Origin: an uncultured Pelagibacteraceae bacterium
GTDB taxonomy: Bacteria > Pseudomonadota > Alphaproteobacteria > Pelagibacterales > Pelagibacteraceae
Direction of reading: 5' to 3'
Length of the DNA stretch: 64,000 nucleotides
Assembly: GCA_902611265.1 (NCBI GenBank)
Contig: CACLYY010000001.1
Coordinates: 268,128 to 332,127, forward strand
Numbering within the stretch: the stretch's first letter is position 1; every line of letters begins with the position of its first letter. Below the pieces are notes generated by a model. That model was not told where the DNA came from and searched no databases. It saw only the letters and a list, made by a program, of their open reading frames with translations. The translations under genes and the position numbers were made by a program. Below, piece after piece: positions 28,528 to 37,944 of the stretch.

Positions 28528-29508
28528 TTATTGCTTAGTTTTTCTTAGTTTTTTTAAAATTTTTTCCAAATCATCAGGTAATTTCGACGAAAATTCTAGC
28601 CATCGATTATCTTTTGGATGATTAAACCCAAGTGTTTTAGCGTGTAAAAATTGTCTATCAAGATCATTTAGGTACTTTTCGAGTTCAGGATTTATATTAG
28701 TAATTTTTTTAAATTTTTTTTTATATTTTTTATCACCTAGAATATTATTACCTTTGCTAGACAAGTGAACTCTTATCTGATGAGTTCTACCAGTTTCTAA
28801 TTTACATTCTATAAGACTTAACGTTGGTACATTATCATTCTCAAATATTTCTAAAGTTTTGTAATTCGTTATAGCATTTTTGCCTTTCTTTAATGAGACC
28901 TCCATCATTTGTCTGTTTCTTGAGCTTCTTGTGATAAATGTTTCAATTTTTCCTTTTCGTGGTCTTATTTTGCCCCACACCAAGGCTTGATAAACTCTCG
29001 AAATAGTATGTTCAGAAAATTGATTAGATAAATTTTCATGAGATAAATTATTTTTAGCAACTATTATTAAACCAGACGTATCTTTGTCTATCCTATGAAC
29101 AATACCTGGTCTTAATTCATTCCCAACACTAGAAAGATTGTTGCCATTGTAATCAATTAAGGCATTCACGATTGTATTATCATAATTTCCAGGTCCAGGA
29201 TGCATTGAAATTCCAGCTGATTTATTTATCACAATTAAATCTTCATCCTCATGAATTATTTCAAGAGGATATTTATATGGTGCAAGTGTTTCTTTTTTTG
29301 GTTCTACAACTTCAAGAAAAATTTCATCATTTAATTTTACTTTTCTGGATGGATTGGTAACAATAATATTATTTATTTTTAAGTGATTTTCTAATATTAA
29401 ACTTTTTACTCTTGATCTACTTAATTTATTCTTATGATTTGACAATAAAACATCTATTCTTAAATTATTTTCTTTATTTTTAACTTTTATATTTATATTA
29501 CTTTTCAT
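28528..29508 (-). CDS. rluD: 23S rRNA pseudouridine synthase RluD family
   Basis: A 326-residue enzyme with an N-terminal S4 RNA-binding domain (RIDVLLSN, SRSRVKSLILENHLKINN) and a catalytic domain with HRIDKDTSGLIIVAK, where the aspartate is catalytic; YQALVWG, LETGRTHQIRVHL and GDKKY follow. RluD modifies helix 69 of 23S rRNA; assignment to RluD rather than RluC or RluA is by overall pattern. The frame is open to 29544, but I set the start at the ATG at 29508 because the extra 12 codons overlap the tRNA-Arg promoter region and are not family-like. Confidence 0.88.
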   Translation of the reverse strand: MKSNINIKVKNKENNLRIDVLLSNHKNKLSRSRVKSLILENHLKINNIIVTNPSRKVKLNDEIFLEVVEPKKETLAPYKYPLEIIHEDEDLIVINKSAGISMHPGPGNYDNTIVNALIDYNGNNLSSVGNELRPGIVHRIDKDTSGLIIVAKNNLSHENLSNQFSEHTISRVYQALVWGKIRPRKGKIETFITRSSRNRQMMEVSLKKGKNAITNYKTLEIFENDNVPTLSLIECKLETGRTHQIRVHLSSKGNNILGDKKYKKKFKKITNINPELEKYLNDLDRQFLHAKTLGFNHPKDNRWLEFSSKLPDDLEKILKKLRKTKQ

Positions 29509-29513
29509 ATTAT

Positions 29514-29519
29514 TATAAT
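29514..29519 (+). promoter_or_regulatory. Candidate -10 element of tRNA-Arg
   Basis: A perfect TATAAT at 29514-29519 lies about 10 nt before the tRNA-Arg 5' end. No good -35 is seen at 16-18 bp upstream, where the sequence is simple AT-rich. It sits right at the divergent rluD start. Confidence 0.45.
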
Positions 29520-29529
29520 TATACAATAT

Positions 29530-29606
29530 GCGCTTGTAGCTCAACTGGATAGAGCGCCAGATTTCGGCTCTGGAGGTTCAGGGTTCGACTCCTTGCGGGC
29601 GCACCA
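29530..29606 (+). tRNA. tRNA-Arg (TCG)
   Basis: A 77-nt cloverleaf with encoded CCA. The acceptor GCGCTTG pairs with CGGGCGC (two G-T pairs), the anticodon stem CCAGA/TCTGG holds loop TTTCGGC with anticodon TCG, and the T-arm is CAGGG-TTCGACT-CCTTG. It is alone on the plus strand, divergent from rluD. Its last base is immediately next to the stop codon of the convergent ABC permease gene, so the two do not overlap but have no spacing at all. Confidence 0.97.
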
Positions 29607-30398
29607 TTACTCTCCCATATTAATTAATGTACCCCTATTTTTTGCAGCATTAAATGAATAATAAAATAAAATTATTGAAAGTGTGAAATATAAAGCATTC
29701 CAAATGAAAGCATTATAAATATTTTCGATATCTACAGTTTGATTTATCAAGATGTTTCTAGCTTCCTCAAATATATATACTAACGGTAAAATATAAGCTA
29801 TTTTTTGAAATACTTCTGGAAGAGTTTCTATAGGGTAATAAATACATCCAAATGGTGCAAGTAAAAACATTGTCGACCATGCTATATTCTCAAATGATGG
29901 GCCAAATCTAAGTAATCCTGAGGAAACTAAAATTCCTAGCGTAATCCCAAAAATATAAAGGCTCAGAAATAGGAAAAACAAAAATATTCCTAATTCTAAA
30001 ATTGAAATTCCAAATAAAGGGGATGTTAGTAAGACAGCGGGCACTAGACCAATTAAAGATCTTATTAAAGCTGTTATAACTAGTGAAGTTAAAATCTCTC
30101 CAATTTTCATAGGTGCTATAAAAAGATTAGTAAAATTTCTGCTCCAAATCTCCTCTAAAAAAAGCATATTAAAGCCAATACTTGTTCTGAACAAAAAATC
30201 GTAGAGTATTGCACAGGTCAAAATCACACCAACTGCATTGTTGTAATAAGTTGTGTGCGTAGCAAAAAAATTTGATATAAATCCCCAAAGAGTAATTTGA
30301 ATAGTTGGCCAATATACTAAATCTAAGACTCTAGGAAATGATCTAGTTATAAGATAAAAATGTCTTAAAAATAGACCGTAAATTCTAGTTAAACTCAT
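29607..30398 (-). CDS. ABC-2 type transporter permease
   Basis: A 263-residue integral membrane protein with about six hydrophobic segments (for instance near residues 30-45, 57-72, 105-125, 133-157, 170-185 and 235-250). The conserved ABC-2 pattern is visible: a loop with FNMLFLEEIWSRNFTNLFIAPM followed by a helical hairpin, and FLLAPFGCIYYPIETLPEVFQKIAYILPLVYIFE near the end. It pairs with the ATPase gene, whose stop overlaps its start by 14 nt. Such pairs export polysaccharides, lipids or drugs; the substrate here is unknown. Confidence 0.85.
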   Translation of the reverse strand: MSLTRIYGLFLRHFYLITRSFPRVLDLVYWPTIQITLWGFISNFFATHTTYYNNAVGVILTCAILYDFLFRTSIGFNMLFLEEIWSRNFTNLFIAPMKIGEILTSLVITALIRSLIGLVPAVLLTSPLFGISILELGIFLFFLFLSLYIFGITLGILVSSGLLRFGPSFENIAWSTMFLLAPFGCIYYPIETLPEVFQKIAYILPLVYIFEEARNILINQTVDIENIYNAFIWNALYFTLSIILFYYSFNAAKNRGTLINMGE

Positions 30399-31122
30399 TT
30401 TTACTCCTTGAAAGCTTTAAGAAAACTTCTTCAAGATTTGATCTTCCGTGCTTAGTAATCAAATCATCAGGCTTACCCTGGTCTATAATCTCTCCATTTT
30501 TCATCATTAGCACTGATTTGCACAATCGTGTGACTTCACTCATATTATGAGAGGCTAAAAGTATTGAGATTTTTTTTTCTTTTTTATATTCCTCTAAAAA
30601 AGTTCTAACAAAATCACCCACTTCTGGGTCTAAAGATGCTGTTGGCTCATCAAGCAAAAGTACTCTTGGTTCATTAATTAATGCTTTTGCTAAACTTACT
30701 CTATTTTTTTGACCAGAGGATAACTCACCAGTAATACTATCCAATAATTCTTCTATTCTCAATTTTTCTGAAAGATATTCAATTCTCTCCTCAATATTTT
30801 GGACTTTATAAAGTTTAGCATAAACATTTAGATTTTGTTTTACAGTAAGCTTTTTTGGCAATTCTATATATGGAGATATAAAATTAATCATTTCGAGTAT
30901 TTCAATTCTATGATTTTCAAGTTTAAGATTATCAATAAATATTTGCCCACTTGTAGGTTTCAGTAAACCAAGTAACATTCCAATAGTTGTAGTTTTACCT
31001 GAGCCATTTGGTCCAAGCAAACCTAGAATTTCATTTTCTTGAACATTAAAAGAAATACCTCTCACAGCTTCCTTTTTTCCATAATTTTTTTTTATATTTT
31101 TTACTTCAATTAAATTTTTCAT
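30385..31122 (-). CDS. ABC transporter ATP-binding protein
   Basis: A 245-residue ABC ATPase with Walker A GPNGSGKTT near residues 36-44, Q-loop region FISPYIELP, signature LSSGQKNRVSLAKAL, Walker B VLLLDEPTASLDPE and the switch histidine in ASHNMSEV. It resembles the CcmA/NodI group of exporter ATPases that work with ABC-2 permeases. It overlaps the permease gene by 14 nt and tsaC by 4 nt, so tsaC, this gene and the permease form one operon. Confidence 0.92.
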   Translation of the reverse strand: MKNLIEVKNIKKNYGKKEAVRGISFNVQENEILGLLGPNGSGKTTTIGMLLGLLKPTSGQIFIDNLKLENHRIEILEMINFISPYIELPKKLTVKQNLNVYAKLYKVQNIEERIEYLSEKLRIEELLDSITGELSSGQKNRVSLAKALINEPRVLLLDEPTASLDPEVGDFVRTFLEEYKKEKKISILLASHNMSEVTRLCKSVLMMKNGEIIDQGKPDDLITKHGRSNLEEVFLKLSRSKNEFN

Positions 31123-32051
31123 TTTTTTGATGCCCTCAAAAGTCTATCGTTAATTGCCTCACCAATTCGAACATTTGGTATTTTCTCAACCGCTATTTTT
31201 TTATATCTGTTTTTTTTTATTTTTCTTAATGTTTTGTATAAATTTTTTGCTGCCTCTTTTAAATTTTTAGTTTTACTTAAATAAAAATAATTCTTATTTT
31301 TTTTTTTCCTTTTTTTTATCAAAATAAAAGCCTCATCATCATTATTTTTTTTGGCATTTAGTCTCATAGGGATACCAGGAGAATAATGCAATTTACTGCT
31401 ACCTGGCATTTTTACATTTACTGCTCTTTTTTGATTATTTTTTGATGATTTGATAAATTTATAAATTGTTTTACTATCTATACCTCCCAATCTAAGAATA
31501 TTAGGCTTGCCGACAAGATTTATTATAGTAGACTCCAAACCTACCCTTGAAGAGCCTCCTTCTAAAACAAATTTAATTTTATTCCCAAATTCATCAATTA
31601 CGTCTTGTTTTGAAACTGGACTAATACTTGATGAAATATTTGCACTCGGAGCTGCGAGAGGATAATCTATTTCTTTTAATATCTTTCTGGTTAAATGATG
31701 ACTTGGAAATCTTACTGCTACCAAATTCGAGTTATTTGTTGCTATTTTTGAAATTTTACTCGTCTTTTTAAGTTTCAAAACAAACGAAATTGCTCCTGGG
31801 CAAAATTTTTTGTAAAGCCTCCTGAAAACACTATTTAATTCACAATCCTTTTTTAATTGATTGATATTATGATAGTGCACAATTAAAGGATTACTACCAG
31901 GCCTTTTTTTTAATTTAAATATTTTTGATACAGCCTTTTTTGAGTAGGCATTTGCAGCCAACCCATAAACAGTTTCAGTGGGGATTGCTACACATTCATC
32001 ATTATTCAAATATTTTATTGTTTTTTTGATATTTGAATCGTCAATTTTCAT
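31119..32051 (-). CDS. tsaC: L-threonylcarbamoyladenylate synthase (Sua5/TsaC family)
   Basis: A 310-residue protein of the long Sua5 type: a YrdC domain with VAIPTETVYGLAANA, KIFKLKKRPGSNPLIVH and the ATP-binding APSANISSSISPVS segment, followed by a linker and a C-terminal Sua5 domain from about residue 215 (MPGSSKLHYSP). It makes threonylcarbamoyl-AMP for t6A37 in ANN-reading tRNAs. The C-terminal domain is lysine-rich and shorter than in archaeal Sua5. It is divergent from xseB across only 20 nt. Confidence 0.92.
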   Translation of the reverse strand: MKIDDSNIKKTIKYLNNDECVAIPTETVYGLAANAYSKKAVSKIFKLKKRPGSNPLIVHYHNINQLKKDCELNSVFRRLYKKFCPGAISFVLKLKKTSKISKIATNNSNLVAVRFPSHHLTRKILKEIDYPLAAPSANISSSISPVSKQDVIDEFGNKIKFVLEGGSSRVGLESTIINLVGKPNILRLGGIDSKTIYKFIKSSKNNQKRAVNVKMPGSSKLHYSPGIPMRLNAKKNNDDEAFILIKKRKKKNKNYFYLSKTKNLKEAAKNLYKTLRKIKKNRYKKIAVEKIPNVRIGEAINDRLLRASKK

Positions 32052-32071
32052 ATAATATTACAAACTAATAT

Positions 32072-32326
32072 ATGAATGAAAAAAATTTGCTAGATGATAT
32101 TACATCAAAATCTTTAAATGAACTTACGGATTTAGCTGATAAAATTATTAAAAATTTGGAAAATGAAATAAATTTAGAAAACAAATCAGAAGACTATGCA
32201 AATTTGATTAAAATAAATAAACTTATAGAAAAAAAATTTCAAAAAAACTTTAAAGAAATATCAGAAAAATCAAATTCAAAAATCAAAGAGATAAAATTAA
32301 GGAAAGATGGAAAAAAAACTAAATAG
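32072..32326 (+). CDS. xseB: Exodeoxyribonuclease VII small subunit
   Basis: An 84-residue acidic and basic helical protein. The XseB pattern of SLNELTDLADKIIKNLENEINLE (written here in parts: LNELTDLADKIIKNLE) and the later LIKINKLIEKKFQ match the small-subunit family, in which the large subunit is wrapped by several copies. It overlaps ispA by 20 nt; xseB-ispA-dxs is a common proteobacterial order, which supports the call for such a short and diverged protein. xseA is not in the window. Confidence 0.8.
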   Translation: MNEKNLLDDITSKSLNELTDLADKIIKNLENEINLENKSEDYANLIKINKLIEKKFQKNFKEISEKSNSKIKEIKLRKDGKKTK

Positions 32327-33176
32327 AATTGTTAAAAAAACTAACGATTATCTTTATCGATATTTTTCAAAAGAAAAAAATACAGATTTAATCAAACCGA
32401 TGTTGTATGGTCTCCTTCCTGGAGGAAAAAAAATAAGATCAAAAATATTATTTGATGTTGGTTCAATATTTAAAATAAATAAAAAAACAATCTTGCAAGT
32501 AGCTGCTGCAGTAGAATGCATTCATGCTTACTCACTTATTCATGATGATTTACCCTGTATGGATAATGATAATTTAAGGAGAGGAAAGTTGACGACCCAT
32601 AAGAAATTTAGTGAGTCCACAGCAATACTCGCTGGTAATTCTTTACTTACAATAGCTTTCCAAATTTTGAGCCAGAAAAAATTAAATTTAAGTGAAAAGA
32701 AGAAAATAAAATTAATAAACTTACTATCAGAGAGTTCTGGCCATTCTGGTATAGCTGGAGGACAATATCTAGATTTAAGTTATGAAAAAATGAAAAAAAA
32801 TAAAAGACAAATTATTGATATGCAAATTAAGAAAACTGGCAAGCTTTTTAGTTTTTGTTGCGTGGCGCCAATCATTATTTCAGGTAAAACAAAATATTTA
32901 GGAATGTTTAATAAAATTGGTAATGAAATAGGCCTATTGTTCCAAATTGCTGATGATTTAATAGATTTAAAGGGAAAAACATCAAGCGTTGGAAAAAAAA
33001 CTAGAAAAGATTTAAAAATTGGAAAAGCTACTTTAATAAGTTTACTAGGTAGTAAAAATACTATTAAATATGCAAATAACCTGAAATTGAATATATTCAA
33101 AAATTTAAATAAATTTGAAAAAAAAAGTAGAGATCTAAAAGAAACTATAAATTATATTTTAAGTAGAACAAAATGA
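32307..33176 (+). CDS. ispA: Farnesyl/geranyl diphosphate synthase
   Basis: A 289-residue short-chain polyprenyl synthase. The first aspartate-rich motif is [11 protein letters not shown] with the small spacer typical of bacterial FPP synthases, the second is [19 protein letters not shown] and GQYLDL are further family marks. It condenses IPP and DMAPP to FPP, feeding quinone and undecaprenyl synthesis. It is coupled to xseB (20-nt overlap) and to dxs (4-nt overlap). Confidence 0.93.
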   Translation: MEKKLNRIVKKTNDYLYRYFSKEKNTDLIKPMLYGLLPGGKKIRSKILFDVGSIFKINKKTILQVAAAVECIHAYSLIHDDLPCMDNDNLRRGKLTTHKKFSESTAILAGNSLLTIAFQILSQKKLNLSEKKKIKLINLLSESSGHSGIAGGQYLDLSYEKMKKNKRQIIDMQIKKTGKLFSFCCVAPIIISGKTKYLGMFNKIGNEIGLLFQIADDLIDLKGKTSSVGKKTRKDLKIGKATLISLLGSKNTIKYANNLKLNIFKNLNKFEKKSRDLKETINYILSRTK

Positions 33177-35086
33177 GCAATAATTACAAATTTTTAAACA
33201 ATGTCAATTTTCCATGTGATATCAGAAAATTATCTCAATCTGAGATAAAAGTTTTGGCTGACGAAGTCAGGCAGGAATTAATTGATGTTGTTTCAGAAAC
33301 TGGTGGACATCTAGGAGCTGGTCTTGGAGTTGTAGAGCTCACTGTGGTTTTGCATTATATATTTAATACTCCACATGATAAATTGATTTGGGATGTTGGG
33401 CACCAAACTTATCCTCATAAAATATTAACTGGTAGGAAAAATAAAATTAGAACACTAAGAAAAGGGAGGGGATTGTCTGGTTTTACAAAAAGATCAGAAA
33501 GTGAGTATGATCCTTTCGGCGCTGCTCATAGTTCAACTTCTATATCTTCAGCATTAGGAATGGCTGTTGCAAATAAGTTGTCAAATAAATCTGATAATGT
33601 AATTGCAGTCATAGGTGATGGAGCGATAAGTGCTGGTATGGCGTATGAGGCAATGAACAACGCAGGAGAAAGTAAGACAAAAATGATAGTCGTTTTAAAC
33701 GATAATGACATGTCAATTGCAAAACCTGTTGGAGCTATGAGAAAGTATCTTGCAAAAATTCTGTCTGGTAAGATTTATTTTAGTTTTAGAGAGACATTAA
33801 AATTAATCATATCTGCCTTCTCAAAAAGATTTAAAAACAAAGCAGGAAAAGCAGAGGATTTTTTAAGATCTGCAGTTACTGGTGGTACTTTGTTTAATTC
33901 CATGGGATTTTATTATATTGGGCCAATAGATGGACATGATATTGATACAATGGTTTCTGTATTTAAAAATGCAAAAGAAATTAATTATGATGGTCCAATT
34001 TTAGTTCATGTAAAAACTGAAAAAGGAAAAGGTTATGAATTCGCAGAAAAATCAGAAGATAAATTCCATGGAGTTTCAAAATTTAATGTAAAAACAGGAG
34101 AACAGATAAAGTCTTCATCTAATGCACCATCATATACAAAAGTATTTGCTAACACCCTAATCAAGCATGCTGAAAAGGATAGTAAAGTTGTTGGTATAAC
34201 AGCAGCGATGCCATCAGGGACAGGTATGGATTTATTTGGAAAAAAATTTCCTAACAGAATGTTTGATGTTGGAATAGCTGAACAGCACGCAGTAACTTTT
34301 GCTGCTGGAATGGCTACAGAGGGATTTAAACCATATGCAGCAATATACTCAACTTTTCTTCAAAGAGCTTATGATCAAGTTGTTCATGATGTTGCAATCC
34401 AATCATTGCCAGTAAGATTTGCAATTGATAGAGCTGGACTAGTTGGCGCTGATGGACCAACACATGCAGGCTCGTTTGATATAACATACTTATCAACACT
34501 ACCAAATTTTGTAGTAATGGCGGCTAGCGATGAAGCCGAACTTGTAAGAATGATCAATACCTCAATAGATATTAATGATAGACCTTCAGCTTTTAGATAT
34601 CCAAGAGGAAATGGTCTAGGGATTGAATTACCAGAAATAAATGAAAAAATTGAGTTGGGTAAAGGAAAAATTATTAAAACTGGAAAAAAAGTTGTAATTT
34701 TAAATTTTGGTGCAAGACTTCAAGAGTGTATTTTAGCATCTGAAAATTTATCTAAAAAAGGAATAAATATTTCTATAATTGATGCAAGATTTGCAAAACC
34801 TTTAGATGAAAATTTAATCTGGCAAATTGCAACAGAGCATGAAGTTTTAATCACAATAGAGGAAGGATCTATTGGTGGATTTGGATCTCATGTTAGCCAA
34901 TTTCTTAGTGAAAAAAATCTTCTAGATAGCAATTTAAAATTTAGATCAATGATATTACCTGATAGATTTATAGATCATGATAAACCAGAGTTAATGTATA
35001 AATTTGCAAATCTTGACTCAATTGGAATAGAAGATAAGATTTTAGATACATTAAATTCAAAAGTTTTAATAAAAAAATCTAATTAA
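33173..35086 (+). CDS. dxs: 1-deoxy-D-xylulose-5-phosphate synthase
   Basis: A 637-residue TPP enzyme, the first step of the MEP isoprenoid pathway. The N-domain has [33 protein letters not shown] and the TPP motif [18 protein letters not shown]; the middle has [18 protein letters not shown] with the catalytic glutamate, [13 protein letters not shown] and FRYPRGNG. All expected motifs are present at normal length. It ends in a TTAA tetranucleotide that also supplies the stop of convergent aroC. Confidence 0.97.
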   Translation: MSNNYKFLNNVNFPCDIRKLSQSEIKVLADEVRQELIDVVSETGGHLGAGLGVVELTVVLHYIFNTPHDKLIWDVGHQTYPHKILTGRKNKIRTLRKGRGLSGFTKRSESEYDPFGAAHSSTSISSALGMAVANKLSNKSDNVIAVIGDGAISAGMAYEAMNNAGESKTKMIVVLNDNDMSIAKPVGAMRKYLAKILSGKIYFSFRETLKLIISAFSKRFKNKAGKAEDFLRSAVTGGTLFNSMGFYYIGPIDGHDIDTMVSVFKNAKEINYDGPILVHVKTEKGKGYEFAEKSEDKFHGVSKFNVKTGEQIKSSSNAPSYTKVFANTLIKHAEKDSKVVGITAAMPSGTGMDLFGKKFPNRMFDVGIAEQHAVTFAAGMATEGFKPYAAIYSTFLQRAYDQVVHDVAIQSLPVRFAIDRAGLVGADGPTHAGSFDITYLSTLPNFVVMAASDEAELVRMINTSIDINDRPSAFRYPRGNGLGIELPEINEKIELGKGKIIKTGKKVVILNFGARLQECILASENLSKKGINISIIDARFAKPLDENLIWQIATEHEVLITIEEGSIGGFGSHVSQFLSEKNLLDSNLKFRSMILPDRFIDHDKPELMYKFANLDSIGIEDKILDTLNSKVLIKKSN

Positions 35087-36168
35087 ATTTTATTTTGAGC
35101 AGTATTCATTAAATAGTGGTCAAGAATTACACAATGCATCATGGCTTCTCCTATTGGAACCGCTCTGATTCCTACACACGGGTCATGTCTTCCTTTAACA
35201 GATATTGTTGTATTCTTACCAAATTTATCAATTGTTTTTCTAGATGATAAAATCGATGAAGTTGGTTTAACGGCAAATGAAATTTTTATTTCTTGACCTG
35301 TTGAAATTCCACCCAAAATTCCACCAGCATTATTTGATTTAAAACTAGTTTTACCTTTTCTTTGTAAAATCTCATCAGAGTTTTCTTCCCCAGTTAGCAT
35401 AGCTGAATCCATTCCTGATCCAATATTTACTCCCTTTACAGCATTAATGCTCATCATCGCAGCTGCTAAATCCATATCTAATTTGGAATATATTGGCGCT
35501 CCAAGTCCTAAAGGCACTCCTCTTGCTCTTATCTCAATTATTGCTCCACAGGATGAACCAGCTTTTCTTATGCCGAGTAAATATTTTTCCCAGAGCTTAA
35601 TTACAGATTTGTCAGGACAAAAAAATGGATTTGTGGATATAGTTTTGTCTTTCCATTTGTTTATATCACACCCTAAGATTCCTAATTGTATAACTGCACC
35701 GACTGCTTGATATTTAGCACCAATCTTATTTTTCAAAACTATTTTTGCAATTGCCCCTGCCGCAACTCTTGCTGCAGTCTCACGAGCTGATTGTCTTCCA
35801 CCTCCTCTATAATCCCGAATTCCATACTTTTTAAAATAAGTGTAATCTGCATGTCCTGGTCTAAATTTGTTCTTTATTGTCTCATAATCTCTAGATCTCA
35901 TGTCTTTGTTATAAATTATTAAAGATATCGGAGTTCCAGTAGTTTTTCCCTCAAAAACACCAGATAAAATATTAATTTTATCATCCTCTTTTCTTTGTGT
36001 TGTGAATTTAGATTGACCTGGTTTTCGTTTATTAAGTTCTTTTTGAATATCACTTTCTTTTATTGGAACATTTGGTGGGCATCCGTCTACAACACACCCA
36101 ATTGCAGGACCATGAGATTCTCCCCAGGTAGTAAATCTAAATAACTTTCCAAAAGTATTAAATGACAT
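35083..36168 (-). CDS. aroC: Chorismate synthase
   Basis: A 361-residue FMN-dependent enzyme, last step of the shikimate pathway. [17 protein letters not shown] near residues 17-33, [42 protein letters not shown] and the C-terminal [19 protein letters not shown] all match. It is convergent with dxs, sharing the TTAA stop region (4-nt overlap), and divergent from pdxH across about 32 nt. Confidence 0.97.
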   Translation of the reverse strand: MSFNTFGKLFRFTTWGESHGPAIGCVVDGCPPNVPIKESDIQKELNKRKPGQSKFTTQRKEDDKINILSGVFEGKTTGTPISLIIYNKDMRSRDYETIKNKFRPGHADYTYFKKYGIRDYRGGGRQSARETAARVAAGAIAKIVLKNKIGAKYQAVGAVIQLGILGCDINKWKDKTISTNPFFCPDKSVIKLWEKYLLGIRKAGSSCGAIIEIRARGVPLGLGAPIYSKLDMDLAAAMMSINAVKGVNIGSGMDSAMLTGEENSDEILQRKGKTSFKSNNAGGILGGISTGQEIKISFAVKPTSSILSSRKTIDKFGKNTTISVKGRHDPCVGIRAVPIGEAMMHCVILDHYLMNTAQNKI

Positions 36169-36200
36169 TATCTTACTGTATAAATTATTTTTTTAAAATT

Positions 36201-36824
36201 ATGAACGAAAAAAACTCACTTGGATTAAATCTTTGCTTTAAAGATCATAATAACCCAATAAAACTTTTTGAAGAATGGTTCAATAAAGCAAAAAAAACTG
36301 AAATTAATGACCCAAATGCGTTTGCTGTAGGTACTGTTAATAAAAAAGGATTTCCAACAGTCAGAATGGTTCTTCTTAAAGATTTTGATAAAAATGGTTT
36401 CGTTTTTTATACAAATTTAAAAAGTGATAAAAGTAAAGCCATTAAAAATTCTTCAAAAATTTCTATGTGTTTTCATTGGAAAAGCTTACAAAGACAAATT
36501 AGGGTAATTGGTATTGCATCCAAAGTTTCAAAAAAAGAAGCTGATGATTATTATAAATCAAGAGCATATGGAAGTAGAATTGGCGCTTGGGCTTCACAGC
36601 AGAGCAGCATTTTAAAAAAAAGAGATGATTTATATAAATCTATAAAAGAATTTAAAAAAAAATTCCCAAATCAAAAAAAAGTACCACGACCAGAATATTG
36701 GTCAGGCTGGAGAATAAAACCTAAAGAAATAGAATTCTGGCTTGATGGCCAAAATCGAATTCATGAAAGATTGAAATACATTAAAAAAACTAAAAGTTGG
36801 AAAAAAGTATTGCTAAGCCCTTAG
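36201..36824 (+). CDS. pdxH: Pyridoxamine 5'-phosphate oxidase
   Basis: An enzyme of 207 residues from the chosen start that oxidises PNP or PMP to pyridoxal phosphate with FMN. Conserved are NAFAVGTVNKKGFPTVRMVLLK, FVFYTNLKSDKSKAI, FHWKSLQRQIRVIG, SRIGAWASQQSS and the C-terminal EFWLDGQNRIHERLKY. The frame is open from an ATG at 36162, which would overlap aroC on the other strand; I prefer the ATG at 36201, which matches the usual length. It is convergent with ispB and shares a TTAG stop overlap. Confidence 0.93.
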   Translation: MNEKNSLGLNLCFKDHNNPIKLFEEWFNKAKKTEINDPNAFAVGTVNKKGFPTVRMVLLKDFDKNGFVFYTNLKSDKSKAIKNSSKISMCFHWKSLQRQIRVIGIASKVSKKEADDYYKSRAYGSRIGAWASQQSSILKKRDDLYKSIKEFKKKFPNQKKVPRPEYWSGWRIKPKEIEFWLDGQNRIHERLKYIKKTKSWKKVLLSP

Positions 36825-37834
36825 AAATTTCTCTCTATACTAAAAGATGTTAAATTTTTAAGCACATTTTTTTCATCTGACTCCTCAAAAACACTTAAAG
36901 AATTTGAAGCTAAATTTATATAATGTTCTGCTTTTTTATAACACTCGTTAATTATATTATTTTTTTTTATTAGATTTAGAACATATTCTAAATCTTTCTT
37001 TTCACGAATTTGTTTTTCAAATAAAGATTTTAATTTTTCTTTTTCAACGTCATCTAATTTTTGATAAAGTAGAATTATAGGTAAAGTTACTTTTCCTTCA
37101 TAAAAATCATTACCAATGTTTTTTCCAAATAATTTTAATTCAGAATTATAATCTAATGTGTCATCTGCAATTTGAAATGTAAGACCTAGATTTTTTCCAT
37201 AAAATTCTAAAGCATTTTTAAATTTTAAATCTTTTACTGAAATAATTGCGCCAACTTTAGTAGCTGCTGCAAATAATGATGCAGTTTTTGAGGAAATGAT
37301 ATTAAGATATGTCTCCTCTAACATGTCTATTTCTTTATTGTGTTGCAATTGCAGAACTTCACCTTGAGCAATTTCTGATGATGTGTTAGCTAAAAGTTTA
37401 AGTAATTCTAAATTTCCATCTTCAACCATCATTTCAAAACATTTGCTTAAGAGATAATCACCTACTAAAATTGATGAGTGATTTCCCCAGATCTTATTTA
37501 AGGTCTTTTTTCCTCTTCTAATTTTAGAGTTATCAATTACATCATCGTGCATTAAAGTTGCTGCGTGGATTAATTCAACACATGCAGCCAGATTAACATC
37601 TCTTAATCCTTTTTCGTATCCACAAATTTTTGAGCATTGCAACGTTAATAGAGCTCTAAGTCTTTTACCTCCAGTGCTTAAATGATATTTTGTCATTTTT
37701 TGAACTAACTCAACTTTACTTGATAATCTGGAATTAATTTTTTCTTCAACTAGAATCAGCTTATCTTCAACTGAGTTTTTTAAGTCAGTATAAGAATTAT
37801 TAATTTTTTTTTTAAGCTGTATTACAGTTCCCAT
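36821..37834 (-). CDS. ispB: Polyprenyl (octaprenyl-type) diphosphate synthase
   Basis: A 337-residue long-chain prenyl synthase. The first aspartate-rich motif is LMHDDVIDNS after CVELIHAAT, and the second is QIADDTLDYNS. GGKRLRALLTL and GEVLQLQ are shared with the family. It makes the ubiquinone side chain from FPP supplied by the ispA product; chain length cannot be read from sequence alone. It is convergent with pdxH and divergent from the S49 peptidase gene, with promoter-like sites for both in the 110-nt gap. Confidence 0.9.
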   Translation of the reverse strand: MGTVIQLKKKINNSYTDLKNSVEDKLILVEEKINSRLSSKVELVQKMTKYHLSTGGKRLRALLTLQCSKICGYEKGLRDVNLAACVELIHAATLMHDDVIDNSKIRRGKKTLNKIWGNHSSILVGDYLLSKCFEMMVEDGNLELLKLLANTSSEIAQGEVLQLQHNKEIDMLEETYLNIISSKTASLFAAATKVGAIISVKDLKFKNALEFYGKNLGLTFQIADDTLDYNSELKLFGKNIGNDFYEGKVTLPIILLYQKLDDVEKEKLKSLFEKQIREKKDLEYVLNLIKKNNIINECYKKAEHYINLASNSLSVFEESDEKNVLKNLTSFSIERNF

Positions 37835-37845
37835 GATTTAAAACT

Positions 37846-37876
37846 ATTATATACAAATTATTAATATACTTATCAA
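37846..37876 (-). promoter_or_regulatory. ispB: Candidate ispB promoter
   Basis: On the minus strand TTGATA (37876-37871), 17 bp, then TATATA (37853-37848), overlapping TATAAT (37851-37846). The -35 abuts the -35 of the divergent peptidase promoter. Confidence 0.55.
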
Positions 37877-37904
37877 TTGACGCACCTTATTCTTTAATTA
37901 TAAC
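37877..37904 (+). promoter_or_regulatory. Candidate promoter of the S49 peptidase / glyQS transcript
   Basis: TTGACG at 37877-37882, 16 bp, TATAAC at 37899-37904, predicting a start near 37911 and a leader of about 34 nt. It is one of the better sigma-70-like pairs in the window. Confidence 0.6.
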
Positions 37905-37944
37905 TAGGGTTTATAATATATTTAAAAAACTTATAAAAATTTTA

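Noticed and set aside
29509-29544. Upstream start for rluD.
   Set aside because: It would run through the tRNA-Arg promoter and into the tRNA itself; ATG at 29508 precedes the S4 domain properly.
36162-36200. Upstream start for pdxH.
   Set aside because: It overlaps the aroC start on the other strand and adds a hydrophobic stretch not seen in the family; ATG at 36201 fits.
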